Shown: positions 18,078 through 25,844, counted from the stretch's first letter. The stretch: 64,000 nt of DNA from Verrucomicrobiaceae bacterium E54 (GCA_022548915.1 JAKZES010000012.1:52920-116919), one strand, 5' to 3'. The notes: generated by a model not told the origin, from the sequence alone. Numbers and translations are program-made.

Positions 18078-18707
18078 ATGGCGATCCGGGCGAAGTCACC
18101 GAGCTGGCCGTTCGTCGCGCTGATGGTCATCGCGCTGGCGGTGTGGGGCGTCGAGCGATGGAAGCCCGGCCTGCTCCGCGGCCTCCGCGACCAGCCGGCC
18201 GACGTCGAAACGGGGGAACCCGCGGTGGTCGGCGGATACGAAAAAATCGAGGGCTGCACGTGGGTCGATCATGGTGGCAACGATGGCGACAGCTTCAGGC
18301 TGCGGCTGCCGGACGGCCGGGTCGAGGAGTTCCGGCTCTACTTTGCCGATTGTCCGGAGAGCAAGTTCCGGAGCTACGGTGGCGGCCGGAACAACCACGA
18401 GCGCATCCACGACCAGGCCGTGGATTTCGGCGTCGGTGACACGGAGGTCGTGGAGATCGGCAAGGAAGCCAAGCAGCGGGTGGCATCGATGTTCGAGGGC
18501 CGGTCGATCACCCTCTTCACCGAGTGGGATGATCCCTTCAACGACCGGCGCTATCACGCGTTCGTGAAGACCCCGGACGGGGCATGGCTGCACGAATGGT
18601 TGGTGAAGGAAGGTCTGGCACGGGTTCATACCAAGGGCGCGATGCTGCCGGATGGCACGCCGGAGGCGGAGCAGAGGCGGCGTCTGGAAGCGCTGGAGGG
18701 GCGCTAG
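18078..18707 (+). CDS. Staphylococcal-nuclease-like (SNase) domain protein, membrane-anchored
   Basis: 209 residues. A single N-terminal hydrophobic helix (WPFVALMVIALAVWGVE) precedes an SNase-like OB-fold: DHGGNDGDSFRLRLPDGRVEEFRLYFADCPE matches the DGDTF...R(L)...DCPE start. AKQRVASMFEGRSITLF and HEWLVKEGLARVH match the later strands. A 50-residue insertion (SKFRSYGGGRNNHERIHDQAVDFG) is unusual. The position of catalytic Arg/Glu residues is not certain, so enzymatic activity is an inference. It follows the M23 gene with a 3-nt gap. Confidence 0.72.
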   Translation: MAIRAKSPSWPFVALMVIALAVWGVERWKPGLLRGLRDQPADVETGEPAVVGGYEKIEGCTWVDHGGNDGDSFRLRLPDGRVEEFRLYFADCPESKFRSYGGGRNNHERIHDQAVDFGVGDTEVVEIGKEAKQRVASMFEGRSITLFTEWDDPFNDRRYHAFVKTPDGAWLHEWLVKEGLARVHTKGAMLPDGTPEAEQRRRLEALEGR

Positions 18708-18824
18708 GAGTCTGTCGGGATTTTCGACTGTGTTGAAAGTTCGGGACAGCGAAGCTCGGGGCTTTGTCTGGACGACGGGTGAAGACGGCGGTTAGGTTTA
18801 AGAACCCTCACCCCCCATCCCCCC

Positions 18825-19535
18825 ATGAAGCTGATGAACTTCGTTCTCGGCGTTCAGGTGTCGGCCCTGGTCGCAACCCTCGACGCCCAGAATCTCGTCT
18901 ACGAAATGCCCGCCCGGGGCACCTACTTTCAGATTACCGAAGGCACGGAATACGCCGACAGCGCCACGCTTGGAGGCACGGACCGCTTTGTCACCGAAGC
19001 CTCGCTCTTCGTGTTCTCGAATCTGGGACGAACGGGCGATGTGACCTTTTCGATCTACGCCGCCATCCCCGTGAGCTCGATCCAGCCCGGACAGCCCGGG
19101 GTGATCCCGGGTGACCTGGCGGCCTTCCAACCGGACGTCAACCCGCTGGCATCGGTCACGCTCGAGGACTTCGTGTTTGCCGGCGGCGTTTCGACCGAGG
19201 TGGTCTTTTCCGGAATCGACACCCTGGTCGGCGACGACATCTTCTGGGCGGTTGAGTTCGAAGAGGTTTCCAATCTCTCCGGCTCCGGACTTTTCGGACC
19301 CTTCCTCGGGAATGCCGGAAGCCTCACGGTTCCGGGATCCGAAACCGATCCGAGTCGGCTCTACAGCCGAAGCGAAGGAGTTTTTGACAATGCCTGGGTG
19401 GTGACCTCGGTTTCGGGACAGCCCCCCGTGACCAGTTCGCTGGCGGTCAGCATCACCGCCATTCCCGAGCCCGGCACCGGATTTCTCGTCCTCGCCGGTG
19501 CGATCGGATTGCTTCGCCGGCGTCGGTCGGCTTGA
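18825..19535 (+). CDS. PEP-CTERM sorting-domain exported protein
   Basis: 236 residues. An N-terminal signal-like segment (MKLMNFVLGVQVSALVATLDA) is followed by a beta-rich central part without a recognised enzyme domain. The C-terminus is a textbook PEP-CTERM tail: IPEPGTGFLVLAGAIGLLRRRRS, i.e. PEP motif, hydrophobic helix and Arg cluster. Such proteins are processed by an exosortase and are linked to surface polysaccharide; no exosortase is in this window. ATG 18825 has a second in-frame Met four codons later. There is no clear SD. Confidence 0.88.
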   Translation: MKLMNFVLGVQVSALVATLDAQNLVYEMPARGTYFQITEGTEYADSATLGGTDRFVTEASLFVFSNLGRTGDVTFSIYAAIPVSSIQPGQPGVIPGDLAAFQPDVNPLASVTLEDFVFAGGVSTEVVFSGIDTLVGDDIFWAVEFEEVSNLSGSGLFGPFLGNAGSLTVPGSETDPSRLYSRSEGVFDNAWVVTSVSGQPPVTSSLAVSITAIPEPGTGFLVLAGAIGLLRRRRSA

Positions 19536-19543
19536 GTGCCGGC

Positions 19544-20260
19544 GTGAGCCGGAAACTGATCGAAGTCTCGCGCGAGTTGACCGCCGCGTTGAAGCCACTG
19601 CGGTTTTCCACGGCGAGCCACGTCTATCTGCCGACCGACTACGCCCGCAAGCCGCATGAGGCGTATTTGCGGCGCTTCGGCAAGGGCCCGAAACGGGTGC
19701 TCTTTCTCGGCATGAATCCCGGCCCCTGGGGGATGGCCCAGACGGGGGTTCCTTTCGGCGAAATCCCGGCGGTGCGCGACTGGATGGGAATCGACGAACC
19801 GGTCGGCAAGCCCGACCCGGAGCACCCGAAGCGGCCGATCACGGGCTTCGACTGCGAGCGCTCCGAAGTGAGCGGCCGGCGCTTGTGGGGATACTTCGCG
19901 GAGCGCTATCCGAAGGCGGAGGATTTCTTCGCGGACCACTTCGTGGCCAACTACTGCCCGCTGGTCTGGATGAGCGGGAGCGGGGCGAACATCACGCCGG
20001 ACAAGCTGCCGAAGCCGGAGATGGAGCCGGTGGAAGAGGCGTGCATGGCGCACCTGGCCACGGTGCTCAAGCTACTGCGTCCGCAGTATTTGATCGGTGT
20101 GGGTGCCTACGCCGAGGGCAAGCTGGCGGAGGCGGCGGAAGCGGTGGGTGCCGATTCCATCATCGGGCGGGTACTGCATCCCTCGCCCGCGTCACCCGCG
20201 GCCAACCGCGGCTGGGCCGGGGCGGCGGAGAAGCAGCTGGGGGCGCTGGGGGTCCTCTGA
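19544..20260 (+). CDS. SMUG-type single-strand-selective uracil-DNA glycosylase
   Basis: About 238 residues. The SMUG family active-site segments are seen: FLGMNPGPWGMAQTGVPFGE (water-activating loop, GMNPGPFGMAQTGVPFG in SMUG1) and RVLHPSPASPAANRGW (the HPSP motif and intercalation loop). It should excise uracil and oxidised pyrimidines such as 5-hydroxymethyluracil as the first step of base-excision repair. GTG 19544 is preferred; TTG 19532 would overlap the preceding stop. It starts within 10 nt of the PEP-CTERM gene but is functionally unrelated. Confidence 0.9.
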   Translation: MSRKLIEVSRELTAALKPLRFSTASHVYLPTDYARKPHEAYLRRFGKGPKRVLFLGMNPGPWGMAQTGVPFGEIPAVRDWMGIDEPVGKPDPEHPKRPITGFDCERSEVSGRRLWGYFAERYPKAEDFFADHFVANYCPLVWMSGSGANITPDKLPKPEMEPVEEACMAHLATVLKLLRPQYLIGVGAYAEGKLAEAAEAVGADSIIGRVLHPSPASPAANRGWAGAAEKQLGALGVL

Positions 20261-20350
20261 CGGCTTGAAGGTTGGCGGCATCGGAAATGCGGGCTTTCGG
20301 CGGACCGGTGCGCAGCAAGGGAGAGTCGGGTGGTGCGAGGGTCGGATACG

Positions 20351-20767
20351 ATGAGTGCGAAACCGTCTCCACGGACGCGGGTGCCGAAGGTGTTCAATGG
20401 GCTGATTTGGCTGAACTTCTGTGCCCTGGCCGGCACCGGACTCCTGCTGGCGTGGCGTCTGCCGCCCGGATCCCGGGGAGGCCGCGGTCTTTCGGCGCTG
20501 GGCTGGGGGCGCCACGACTGGGGCGACCTCCACACCTGGCTGGCCTACGCCTTCCTCGCGCTGATCGTCGTCCACCTCGCGCTTCACTGGCGCTGGTTCT
20601 GGCAGATCGCCGCCCGCAAGCGCCGCTGGCCGCTGCTTCTGGGCGTCGGAGGGGGGCTCGCCCTCATCGTCGCCATGGTCTTTCTCCCGGTGAAGCATGG
20701 ACCGGATGATCACGACGACCATTCACCCCGGCAGGAGCAGCGAAGGCACCGGGGAGGGCAGGAGTAG
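20351..20767 (+). CDS. DUF4405-like small membrane protein with possible heme histidines
   Basis: 138 residues. Three hydrophobic helices (FNGLIWLNFCALAGTGLLLAW, LHTWLAYAFLALIVVHLALHW, WPLLLGVGGGLALIVAMVF) carry histidines at the start and end of the second helix (DLHTW...VHLALHW). This pattern resembles DUF4405/cytochrome b561-like proteins that ligate heme. The C-terminal tail is His/Asp-rich. Function is unknown. It ends 3 nt before the convergent VapC-like gene. Confidence 0.6.
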   Translation: MSAKPSPRTRVPKVFNGLIWLNFCALAGTGLLLAWRLPPGSRGGRGLSALGWGRHDWGDLHTWLAYAFLALIVVHLALHWRWFWQIAARKRRWPLLLGVGGGLALIVAMVFLPVKHGPDDHDDHSPRQEQRRHRGGQE

Positions 20768-20770
20768 ATC

Positions 20771-21175
20771 TCACTCGTTCCAATCTTCCCACCGCAGACC
20801 CTCGATCCGGGAGAAGTCGCGGGTGTTGAGCGTGGCAACGATCAGTTCGTGGCGGATCGCGGTGGCGGCGATGATCATGTCGAGATCGGAGACCACCTGG
20901 CCGAGTTGGCGCTGCCGGGCCTTGATCACCGAGAACTGCGACCACACGGCTTCGTCCGTTGGCAGGCATTCGAGGCGGCTCCTCAGTTGCTCGCGATAGA
21001 GTTTCCAGCGCTTCGGATTGCCCTCGAAATGCAGGCCCCATTCGACTTCCGCCCGGGTCGCGGCGGAGATCCGGCAGGCCTCGTCGCCGTTGGCCTGCCA
21101 GCGCTCAAGGGCGGGAAGAACGGCCTTCCTCCGGAGCAGTTGCGAGTAAACCGAAGTATCAAGAAGCCAGGTCAT
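20771..21175 (-). CDS. PIN-domain toxin (VapC family)
   Basis: 134 residues, a single PIN domain. The acidic quartet is readable: Asp6 in WLLDTSVY, Glu43/Glu45 in RAEVEWGL, Asp97/Asp99 in SDLDMIIAATA and Asp120 in NTRDFSR. VapC toxins are Mg-dependent RNases that cut tRNA or rRNA. It sits directly behind its antitoxin gene with a 17-bp overlap, the normal coupling for a type II module. ATG 21175 is fixed by MTWLLDTS. Confidence 0.9.
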   Translation of the reverse strand: MTWLLDTSVYSQLLRRKAVLPALERWQANGDEACRISAATRAEVEWGLHFEGNPKRWKLYREQLRSRLECLPTDEAVWSQFSVIKARQRQLGQVVSDLDMIIAATAIRHELIVATLNTRDFSRIEGLRWEDWNE

Positions 21176-21437
21176 CGTCTTCAAAGGGATGATCCACGCT
21201 CGTGCTGCGCTCCTTCCAGACCTCCGGGAAATCCGGCCCCTCCTCTGGTTCCCCGGCCGTCCACGCTTTCCACGCCGCAAGGACGTCCTGGGCGGGTCTC
21301 TCGACCGGCTCCGGGGGCGAAATGACCACCAGCGGTTTTCCGCGTCGGCACACCAGCACCGGAGCACCCGTGCGGGCGACCCTTTCGCAGATGCTGCTCA
21401 ACTTGGTCTTGGCCTCGAAGATGCCGATGGATTCCAC
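21159..21437 (-). CDS. Phd/YefM-type antitoxin of the VapC module
   Basis: About 92 residues. The N-terminal Phd/YefM fold is evident: SIGIFEAKTKLSSICERVARTGAPVLVCRRGKPLVVI, matching the consensus in which the antitoxin binds DNA. An acidic C-terminal tail (EEGPDFPEVWKERSTSVDHPFEDDD) is suited to covering the PIN active site. The start at GTG 21437 begins just before the fold; other upstream in-frame TTG codons exist. It overlaps the toxin gene start. Confidence 0.82.
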   Translation of the reverse strand: MESIGIFEAKTKLSSICERVARTGAPVLVCRRGKPLVVISPPEPVERPAQDVLAAWKAWTAGEPEEGPDFPEVWKERSTSVDHPFEDDDLAS

Positions 21438-21443
21438 CTCACA

Positions 21444-21467
21444 AACCAACCAGACGACTAGTTGGTT
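21444..21467. promoter_or_regulatory. Dyad operator candidate upstream of the antitoxin gene
   Basis: AACCAAC (21444-21450) and GTTGGTT (21461-21467) form a perfect 7-bp inverted repeat with a 10-nt centre. It lies just upstream of the antitoxin start and next to the divergent gene at 21473, where autorepression by a VapBC complex is expected. Confidence 0.5.
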
Positions 21468-21472
21468 GTCAA

Positions 21473-21739
21473 ATGTCTCATGCCTTTTTCGCACTGCTGG
21501 CGCTGGCCTTCGGTGACTGGCTGATGCAGGGCAGCGGGGCGGCGACGGCGATGACATGTTTCATGGCCCTGTGGTGGTCGGTCCGGCTTTGGTTGCAGTT
21601 CTTCGGCTTCGATCTGACCGAGACCGACGGCGATGGGCGCAAGCGTCTCGCCAAGCATGTGCTGACGCTGCTTTTCGTCTGCCTCGTGATCCTGAACCTG
21701 GCGCTGGTGGCGTGGAACCTGGGCTGGCTGGCAAAATGA
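21473..21739 (+). CDS. Small two-helix membrane protein
   Basis: 88 residues with hydrophobic segments HAFFALLALAFGDWL, AATAMTCFMALWWSVRLWLQFFGF and HVLTLLFVCLVILNLALVAWNL. I recognise no named family. The stop overlaps the start of the next gene (ATGA at 21736-21739), so the two are translationally coupled and probably work together. The start is next to the dyad operator of the divergent toxin-antitoxin module. Confidence 0.65.
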   Translation: MSHAFFALLALAFGDWLMQGSGAATAMTCFMALWWSVRLWLQFFGFDLTETDGDGRKRLAKHVLTLLFVCLVILNLALVAWNLGWLAK

Positions 21740-22374
21740 TGGGCATCGTGGCGGTATTGTGGGTGGCCGACGTTTGTGCCGGGCCGCTTCTTGCGGGGGT
21801 TCGCGGTGCCGCTTTCCGGCGGGCGGCGGGATGGGGCGGGGTCGTCGCCTTGGTGGCGGCCACCCATTCTGTGCTGGCTGACTTGGATGCGCTTGAGCGG
21901 ATGGTCGGCATCTGCCTGGTGCTCCTCGGCGGGATGAAGGGCATGGTGTACGCCGAGTGGGCGCAGAAGCAGCGGCTGTCCTTCATGCGCTATCTTGCCT
22001 TCGCCAGCCTCTGGTTGGGAATGAATCCGGGGGACTTCCGCAAGCGGCTCGCCGGGCTCCAGTGGAAAGAGGACGCGGTGATGGGGGGCATCCTCTTCCT
22101 CGTCGGAGCGCTGGCCTGCGGGTGGGTGTGGTTCTGCGGCTGGAGGCAGGCTCTCGTCATGTTCGTGCCGATGAGCCTCGCCTTCCATTTCGGGTGGCCG
22201 ACCGCTTATTTCGCGGTGCAAGGTCTGGTGACCGTTGCCGAGCGCCGCTCGGGTCGCGCTCTTGGTGCCCTCCCAACGCTGGTCGTTGTCGCCCTGCCGG
22301 TCGGCTGGGTGTTCCCGCCGGAGTTCCGGCAGCAGATCATGGAACGATGCCTTGGGATCTTTTTCCCGGCATAG
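21736..22374 (+). CDS. Multi-pass membrane protein, possible wax-synthase-like acyltransferase
   Basis: 212 residues and at least six hydrophobic segments. The central FLVGALACGWVWFCGWRQALVMFVPMSLAFHFGWPTAYFAVQGLVTVAER has an F-H-F-G-W-P core followed by a long helix. That recalls the MBOAT/wax-synthase signature around the active-site His, but the similarity is weak and no full domain is evident. Overlap with the preceding small membrane gene suggests a two-gene operon. An unassigned integral membrane protein remains the safe description. Confidence 0.5.
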   Translation: MMGIVAVLWVADVCAGPLLAGVRGAAFRRAAGWGGVVALVAATHSVLADLDALERMVGICLVLLGGMKGMVYAEWAQKQRLSFMRYLAFASLWLGMNPGDFRKRLAGLQWKEDAVMGGILFLVGALACGWVWFCGWRQALVMFVPMSLAFHFGWPTAYFAVQGLVTVAERRSGRALGALPTLVVVALPVGWVFPPEFRQQIMERCLGIFFPA

Positions 22375-22407
22375 CACCAACCCCAAGCGAGCGAGGAAGC
22401 TCGGACT

Positions 22408-23016
22408 TCAGCTCCCGAATCGGTCGTGGATGACCACTTCCGAGTCGGGCAGGCGCTCGCCACGGGGCCAGGCGTCCTGGGTTTGCTTGCCGACGGCGAT
22501 CATGAAGCTCAGCGCGTGGTCGTCGGGAAGCCGGATGAGCTTGGCCACGGCCTCGGCATCGAAGCCGACCATCGGGCAGGAATCGTAGCCGAGGTCCTTG
22601 GCCGCGAGCATCAGGGTCATGCCGGCGAGGGCGCTCGAGCGGATGCCTTCGTCGCGGATGAGTTGATCCTTGCCGTCGTAGAAGGGCAGGATGGCGGGCC
22701 CGAGGATGTCCTGCACCTCCTGCGGGGCGTGGGACCAGTACTTCGCCGGATCGGCGCGGTGGGCACTGAGGTCCGCGCACATGATGAAGAGCACCGAGGC
22801 ATCGGTGACCTGCGCCTGGTCCCAGGCGACCGCGCGCAGCTGCTTGCGCAGTTCCGGATCGCGGACGACCACGAGCCGGTAGTTCTGCATGTTGAAGGAC
22901 GAGGGTGCGAGCTTGGTCAGCTCGATGAGCCTGGCGAGGTCGGCTTCGGGCATCACGTGCTTCGGATCGTAGTGCTTGATGGAGCGGCGGGCTTCGATGG
23001 CTTCGGTGACGGTCAT
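22408..23016 (-). CDS. Nitroreductase family protein (NAD(P)H:FMN oxidoreductase)
   Basis: 202 residues. The nitroreductase fold is marked by EAIEARRSIKHYDP (FMN phosphate contact RRSxKxY), LAPSSFNMQNYRLVVVRDPELR, and GMTLMLAAKDLGYDSCPMVGFDAEAV. It resembles the NfsB/YdgI group, which reduces nitro compounds or quinones using bound FMN; physiological substrate unknown. ATG 23016 starts the domain. It is a stand-alone gene convergent with 21736-22374. Confidence 0.88.
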   Translation of the reverse strand: MTVTEAIEARRSIKHYDPKHVMPEADLARLIELTKLAPSSFNMQNYRLVVVRDPELRKQLRAVAWDQAQVTDASVLFIMCADLSAHRADPAKYWSHAPQEVQDILGPAILPFYDGKDQLIRDEGIRSSALAGMTLMLAAKDLGYDSCPMVGFDAEAVAKLIRLPDDHALSFMIAVGKQTQDAWPRGERLPDSEVVIHDRFGS

Positions 23017-23142
23017 GGTGGAAGTCGTTTGAGGTTGGAAATGATGAATAAAGATCGGGAGCGGAAAGGCGCAAGCAGTGGTTCCGGATGGACCGGGCTG
23101 CAGAACTCGGCGATGCGCGACAGCGTCGCGCGCTCCACCTGG

Positions 23143-24825
23143 CTAGCGCAGCAGGTTCCAGGCGGTGACGAGGGCCTTGAGGCCGGCCATTTCGATCGAG
23201 GGATCAATGCCGCAGCCCCACAGGATGCGGCCGTCGTCGTGCTGGACCTGGACGTAGGAGGCGGCGGTGGCGTCGGAGCCGCCACGCACCGCGTGGGAGC
23301 GGTAGTCGGTGACCTTGAGGTCCTTCAGTCCGGCGTTCTCGAGGGCGTGGACGAAGGCGTTGATCGGCCCGTTGCCGTTGCCGGAGATCCGCTTCTCCTC
23401 GCCGTCGATGACGATGGCGGCGGTGCAGTCGACCCGGCCCTTTTCCACGCTGTGGTGGATCAGCTCGTAGTCGGTCACGCTGAGCGGGGTCTCGACGTTG
23501 GCGAAGAACTCGTGGAAGGCGTCGCGGATCTCGTCGATGGTGAGCTCGCGACCGCGTTCGTCGGCGAGGTCGTAGATCTTCTTGCCGACCTGCGGGTGCA
23601 TGGTCTTCGGCAGGTCGAGACCGTGCTCGCGGTCGAGGATGTAGGCGACGCCGCCCTTGCCCGACTGCGAGTTGATGCGGATGATCGCTTCGTAGGAGCG
23701 CCCGATGTCCCGCGGGTCGATGGTCATGTAGGGCACGCCCCAGGCGAGGCCGGGATCGACTTCCGCTTCCTTGGCGCGGCGGTCGAGGCCCTTCTTGATG
23801 GCATCCTGGTGGGAGCCGGAAAAGGCGGTGAAGACGAGCTCGCCGGCGTAGGGCAGGCGGTCGGGCACGCTCATGCGGGTGACGCGCTCGTAGGCCTCGC
23901 GCAGGCGCGGCAGGTCGGAGAAATCGAGGCCGGTGTCGATGCCGTGGCTGTTCATGTTCAGCGCGACGTTGACGATGTCGAGGTTGCCGGTGCGCTCGCC
24001 ATTTCCGAAGAGCGTGCCCTCGACGCGGTCGGCGCCGGCCATCAGTGCCAGCTCGGTGGCGGCGGTGCCGGTGCCGCGGTCGTTGTGGGTGTGCAGCGAG
24101 ACCAGCAGCAGTTCCCGGGTCTTCAGGTGGCGGCACATCCACTCGATCTGGTCGGCGTGGACGTTGGGGGTGGTCCACTCGACGGTCGCCGGCAGGTTGA
24201 CGATGAGCTTGTTGTCCGGGGTCGGTTGCCAGACCTCGGCGACCGCGTCGCAGCACTCGAGCGAGAAGTCGAGCTCGGTGTCGGAGAAGGATTCGGGCGA
24301 GTACTGGAGCGTGACCCGGGTGTCGGGAATGCTCGGGACGAGTTCCTTCACCAGCCTTGCCCCGGCGACGGCGATGTCGCGGATCTGGTCGCGGGAGGCG
24401 TCGTTGAAGGTGACGCGTCGCTGCAGCGGCGAGGTCGAGTTGTAGATGTGGACGATGGCCTGCTTCGCCCCGGCGATCGCCTCGAAGGACCGGCGGATCA
24501 GGTGCTCGCGGGTCTGGACGAGGATCTGGATGGTGACGTCGTCGGGGATCCGGCCTTCCTCGATGAGGCGGCGGCAGAAGTTGAACTCGGTGTCGGCGGC
24601 GGAGGGGAATCCGATCTCGATCTGCTTGAAGCCGACGCGGCAGAGCAGGTCGAAGAATTCCAGCTTCTCCTCGACCGACATGGGCTGGGGCAGTGCCTGG
24701 TTGCCGTCGCGGAGGTCGACCGAGCACCAGACGGGGGCGTGGTCGATCACGGCGTCCGGCCAGGTGCGGTCGGGCAGGTCGACCGTGGGGAAAGGGCGGT
24801 ATTTTTTCAGGGATGACGGGTGCAT
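23143..24825 (-). CDS. leuA: 2-isopropylmalate synthase
   Basis: 560 residues, the longer class of LeuA (like Mycobacterium and yeast). The TIM-barrel part shows VWCSVDLRDGNQALPQPMSVEEKLEFFDLLCRVGFKQIEIGFPSA, the catalytic metal histidines in SLHTHNDRGTG, and the GNGERTGNLDIV motif. A C-terminal LeuA dimer/regulatory domain follows, with VQVQHDDGRILWGCGIDPSIEMA, the site of leucine feedback inhibition. It condenses acetyl-CoA with 2-oxoisovalerate at the first committed step of leucine synthesis. A Leu-rich leader candidate lies about 100 nt upstream. Confidence 0.96.
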   Translation of the reverse strand: MHPSSLKKYRPFPTVDLPDRTWPDAVIDHAPVWCSVDLRDGNQALPQPMSVEEKLEFFDLLCRVGFKQIEIGFPSAADTEFNFCRRLIEEGRIPDDVTIQILVQTREHLIRRSFEAIAGAKQAIVHIYNSTSPLQRRVTFNDASRDQIRDIAVAGARLVKELVPSIPDTRVTLQYSPESFSDTELDFSLECCDAVAEVWQPTPDNKLIVNLPATVEWTTPNVHADQIEWMCRHLKTRELLLVSLHTHNDRGTGTAATELALMAGADRVEGTLFGNGERTGNLDIVNVALNMNSHGIDTGLDFSDLPRLREAYERVTRMSVPDRLPYAGELVFTAFSGSHQDAIKKGLDRRAKEAEVDPGLAWGVPYMTIDPRDIGRSYEAIIRINSQSGKGGVAYILDREHGLDLPKTMHPQVGKKIYDLADERGRELTIDEIRDAFHEFFANVETPLSVTDYELIHHSVEKGRVDCTAAIVIDGEEKRISGNGNGPINAFVHALENAGLKDLKVTDYRSHAVRGGSDATAASYVQVQHDDGRILWGCGIDPSIEMAGLKALVTAWNLLR

Positions 24826-24874
24826 CTTGGGAAAATGACGAATGAGGGATTTTCGAATGACGAAACAGGAAGGA

Positions 24875-24896
24875 GGCCGCGGGAAGAGCGGCGGCC
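24875..24896 (-). promoter_or_regulatory. Hairpin in the leuA leader (possible attenuator)
   Basis: On the minus strand GGCCGC, a 10-nt loop and GCGGCC form a perfect stem. A pyrimidine-rich run (TCCTTCCTGTTT) follows. It lies between the Leu-rich leader ORF and the leuA start. It resembles an attenuator stem, but the U-tract is imperfect and I cannot fold the alternative structure by hand with confidence. Confidence 0.35.
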
Positions 24897-24926
24897 GGGG
24901 AAACGGCGGTTAGGAAAAAAGAAAAC

Positions 24927-24992
24927 TCAGCGGGTGGCCAGCCCTAGAAGGAGGGCGGGAAGCAGAAGACGGCCGCGGAGGATGAAACTCAT
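24927..24992 (-). CDS. Leu-rich leader peptide candidate for leuA
   Basis: A 21-codon ORF from ATG 24992 to TGA 24927 encodes a peptide in which eight residues are leucine, in runs RLLLPALLLGLATR. It includes one CTA codon, rare in a genome of this G+C. It ends about 100 nt before the leuA ATG on the same strand, as LeuL leaders do. Ribosome stalling at Leu codons would link leucyl-tRNA supply to leuA transcription. No clear SD precedes it, and a hydrophobic random ORF cannot be excluded. Confidence 0.45.
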   Translation of the reverse strand: MSFILRGRLLLPALLLGLATR

Positions 24993-25124
24993 CGGCGCGA
25001 GGGATGCGCGACGGGAGACGCTTTGTCGAGGGGGAAAGTGGCAAAGAGCCGGTGTTTCCGCCGCCGCCAAGGCTTTGGCGGGCAGGTCGGCTCTTCGGTG
25101 TTTCGGTGGATCGGTCGGGGCGCT

Positions 25125-25658
25125 ATGGATCCCACCGTGCGCGAGCTGCTGCTGAACGAGGAGATCCACAGTCGGGTGATCGAGGAGATGGTGCCCGGGG
25201 CGCGGCGCTTCGTCTGGATCGTGACCGCCGACATCAAGGACCTGCACGTGGTCCGGGGGCGGCGCTCGGTCCCGCTGCTCGCCGTGCTCGCCGACCTCGT
25301 CGAGAGCGGGGTGGCGGTGCGCCTGATCCACGCCAAGGAGCCGGGCCCGCGCTTCCGCGAGGACTTCGATCGTTTTCCGGTGCTGGTCGAGAGCGACCTG
25401 TTCGAGCGGGCGCTTTGTCCTCGGGTGCACACCAAGGCGGTGATCGTGGATGGAACTCAGGTCTTCGTGGGCTCGCCGAACCTGACCGGCGCGGGGATGG
25501 GGGCGAAGCATCCGGACCGCCGGAACTTCGAGGCGGGCTTCATCAGTGATGAGAGGGCGGATGTGCGGCGGATGATGAACTGGGCCGACGAACTCTTTCT
25601 CGGGGATTTTTGCGGTAACTGCCGACTCCGCGATCGCTGCCCGGATCCGCTGGGGTGA
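25125..25658 (+). CDS. Phospholipase D-like (single HKD motif) protein
   Basis: 177 residues. A single PLD half-domain with the active-site motif HTKAVIVDGTQVFVGSPNLTGAGMG (H-x-K-x4-D plus the GSPN-like strand). A family usually works as a dimer when only one HKD is present. The C-terminus ends in a four-cysteine cluster (FCGNCRLRDRC), suggestive of a metal site. The likely role is nuclease or phosphodiesterase. ATG 25125 begins MDPTVREL; the longer frame from 25023 lies in spacer containing a dyad, CCGCCAA-GGC-TTTGGCGG (around 25065). Confidence 0.72.
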   Translation: MDPTVRELLLNEEIHSRVIEEMVPGARRFVWIVTADIKDLHVVRGRRSVPLLAVLADLVESGVAVRLIHAKEPGPRFREDFDRFPVLVESDLFERALCPRVHTKAVIVDGTQVFVGSPNLTGAGMGAKHPDRRNFEAGFISDERADVRRMMNWADELFLGDFCGNCRLRDRCPDPLG

Positions 25659-25666
25659 GGGAGCGA

Positions 25667-25800
25667 GGAGCGCCGATTATGAAATCGGCAAGTCCCGGGA
25701 GGTTCCAGGTCGGGAGCTTGGAATGCCTGGAGCCGGGGCTTTCCATCTGGGAAGCACGGGGCGGAGGGCTGGGCGCTGCCGGTTTCATAACCGGCGCTCC
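25667..25800. repeat. REP-like inverted pair (two facing palindromes)
   Basis: The arms 25667-25690 and 25777-25800 are 24-bp reverse complements with two transitions. Each arm is itself a hairpin: GCCGATT-ATGA-AATCGGC and GCCGGTT-TCAT-AACCGGC, preceded by a GGAGC head (outermost). This BIME-like layout, head plus palindrome in mirror orientation, is what REP elements mobilised by RAYT transposases look like. A lone member of the family is at 10811-10831. Confidence 0.75.
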
Positions 25801-25806
25801 ATGCGC

Positions 25807-25828
25807 AACTTGGCACTTGGCAGCTTGG
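25807..25828. repeat. Heptamer tandem repeat (AACTTGG/CACTTGG/CAGCTTGG)
   Basis: Three units of about 7 bp follow the REP-like pair directly. They are the reverse complement of the AAGTTCC/CCAAGTG heptamers at 14470-14499. The promoter candidate of the next gene overlaps them. Confidence 0.65.
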
Positions 25829-25844
25829 GCCGGGAACCTAGCCT
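25817..25844 (+). promoter_or_regulatory. Candidate promoter of the RelE-like gene
   Basis: TTGGCA (25817-25822), a 16-nt spacer, then TAGCCT (25839-25844). The GTG start at 25852 is only 7 nt past the -10 box, so a transcript starting at the usual distance would be leaderless. The -35 box is made from the heptamer repeat. Confidence 0.4.

Noticed and set aside
20261..20350. Small gene between the uracil glycosylase and the DUF4405 protein
   Set aside because: Frames here are extensions of shadows and no start with protein character was seen.
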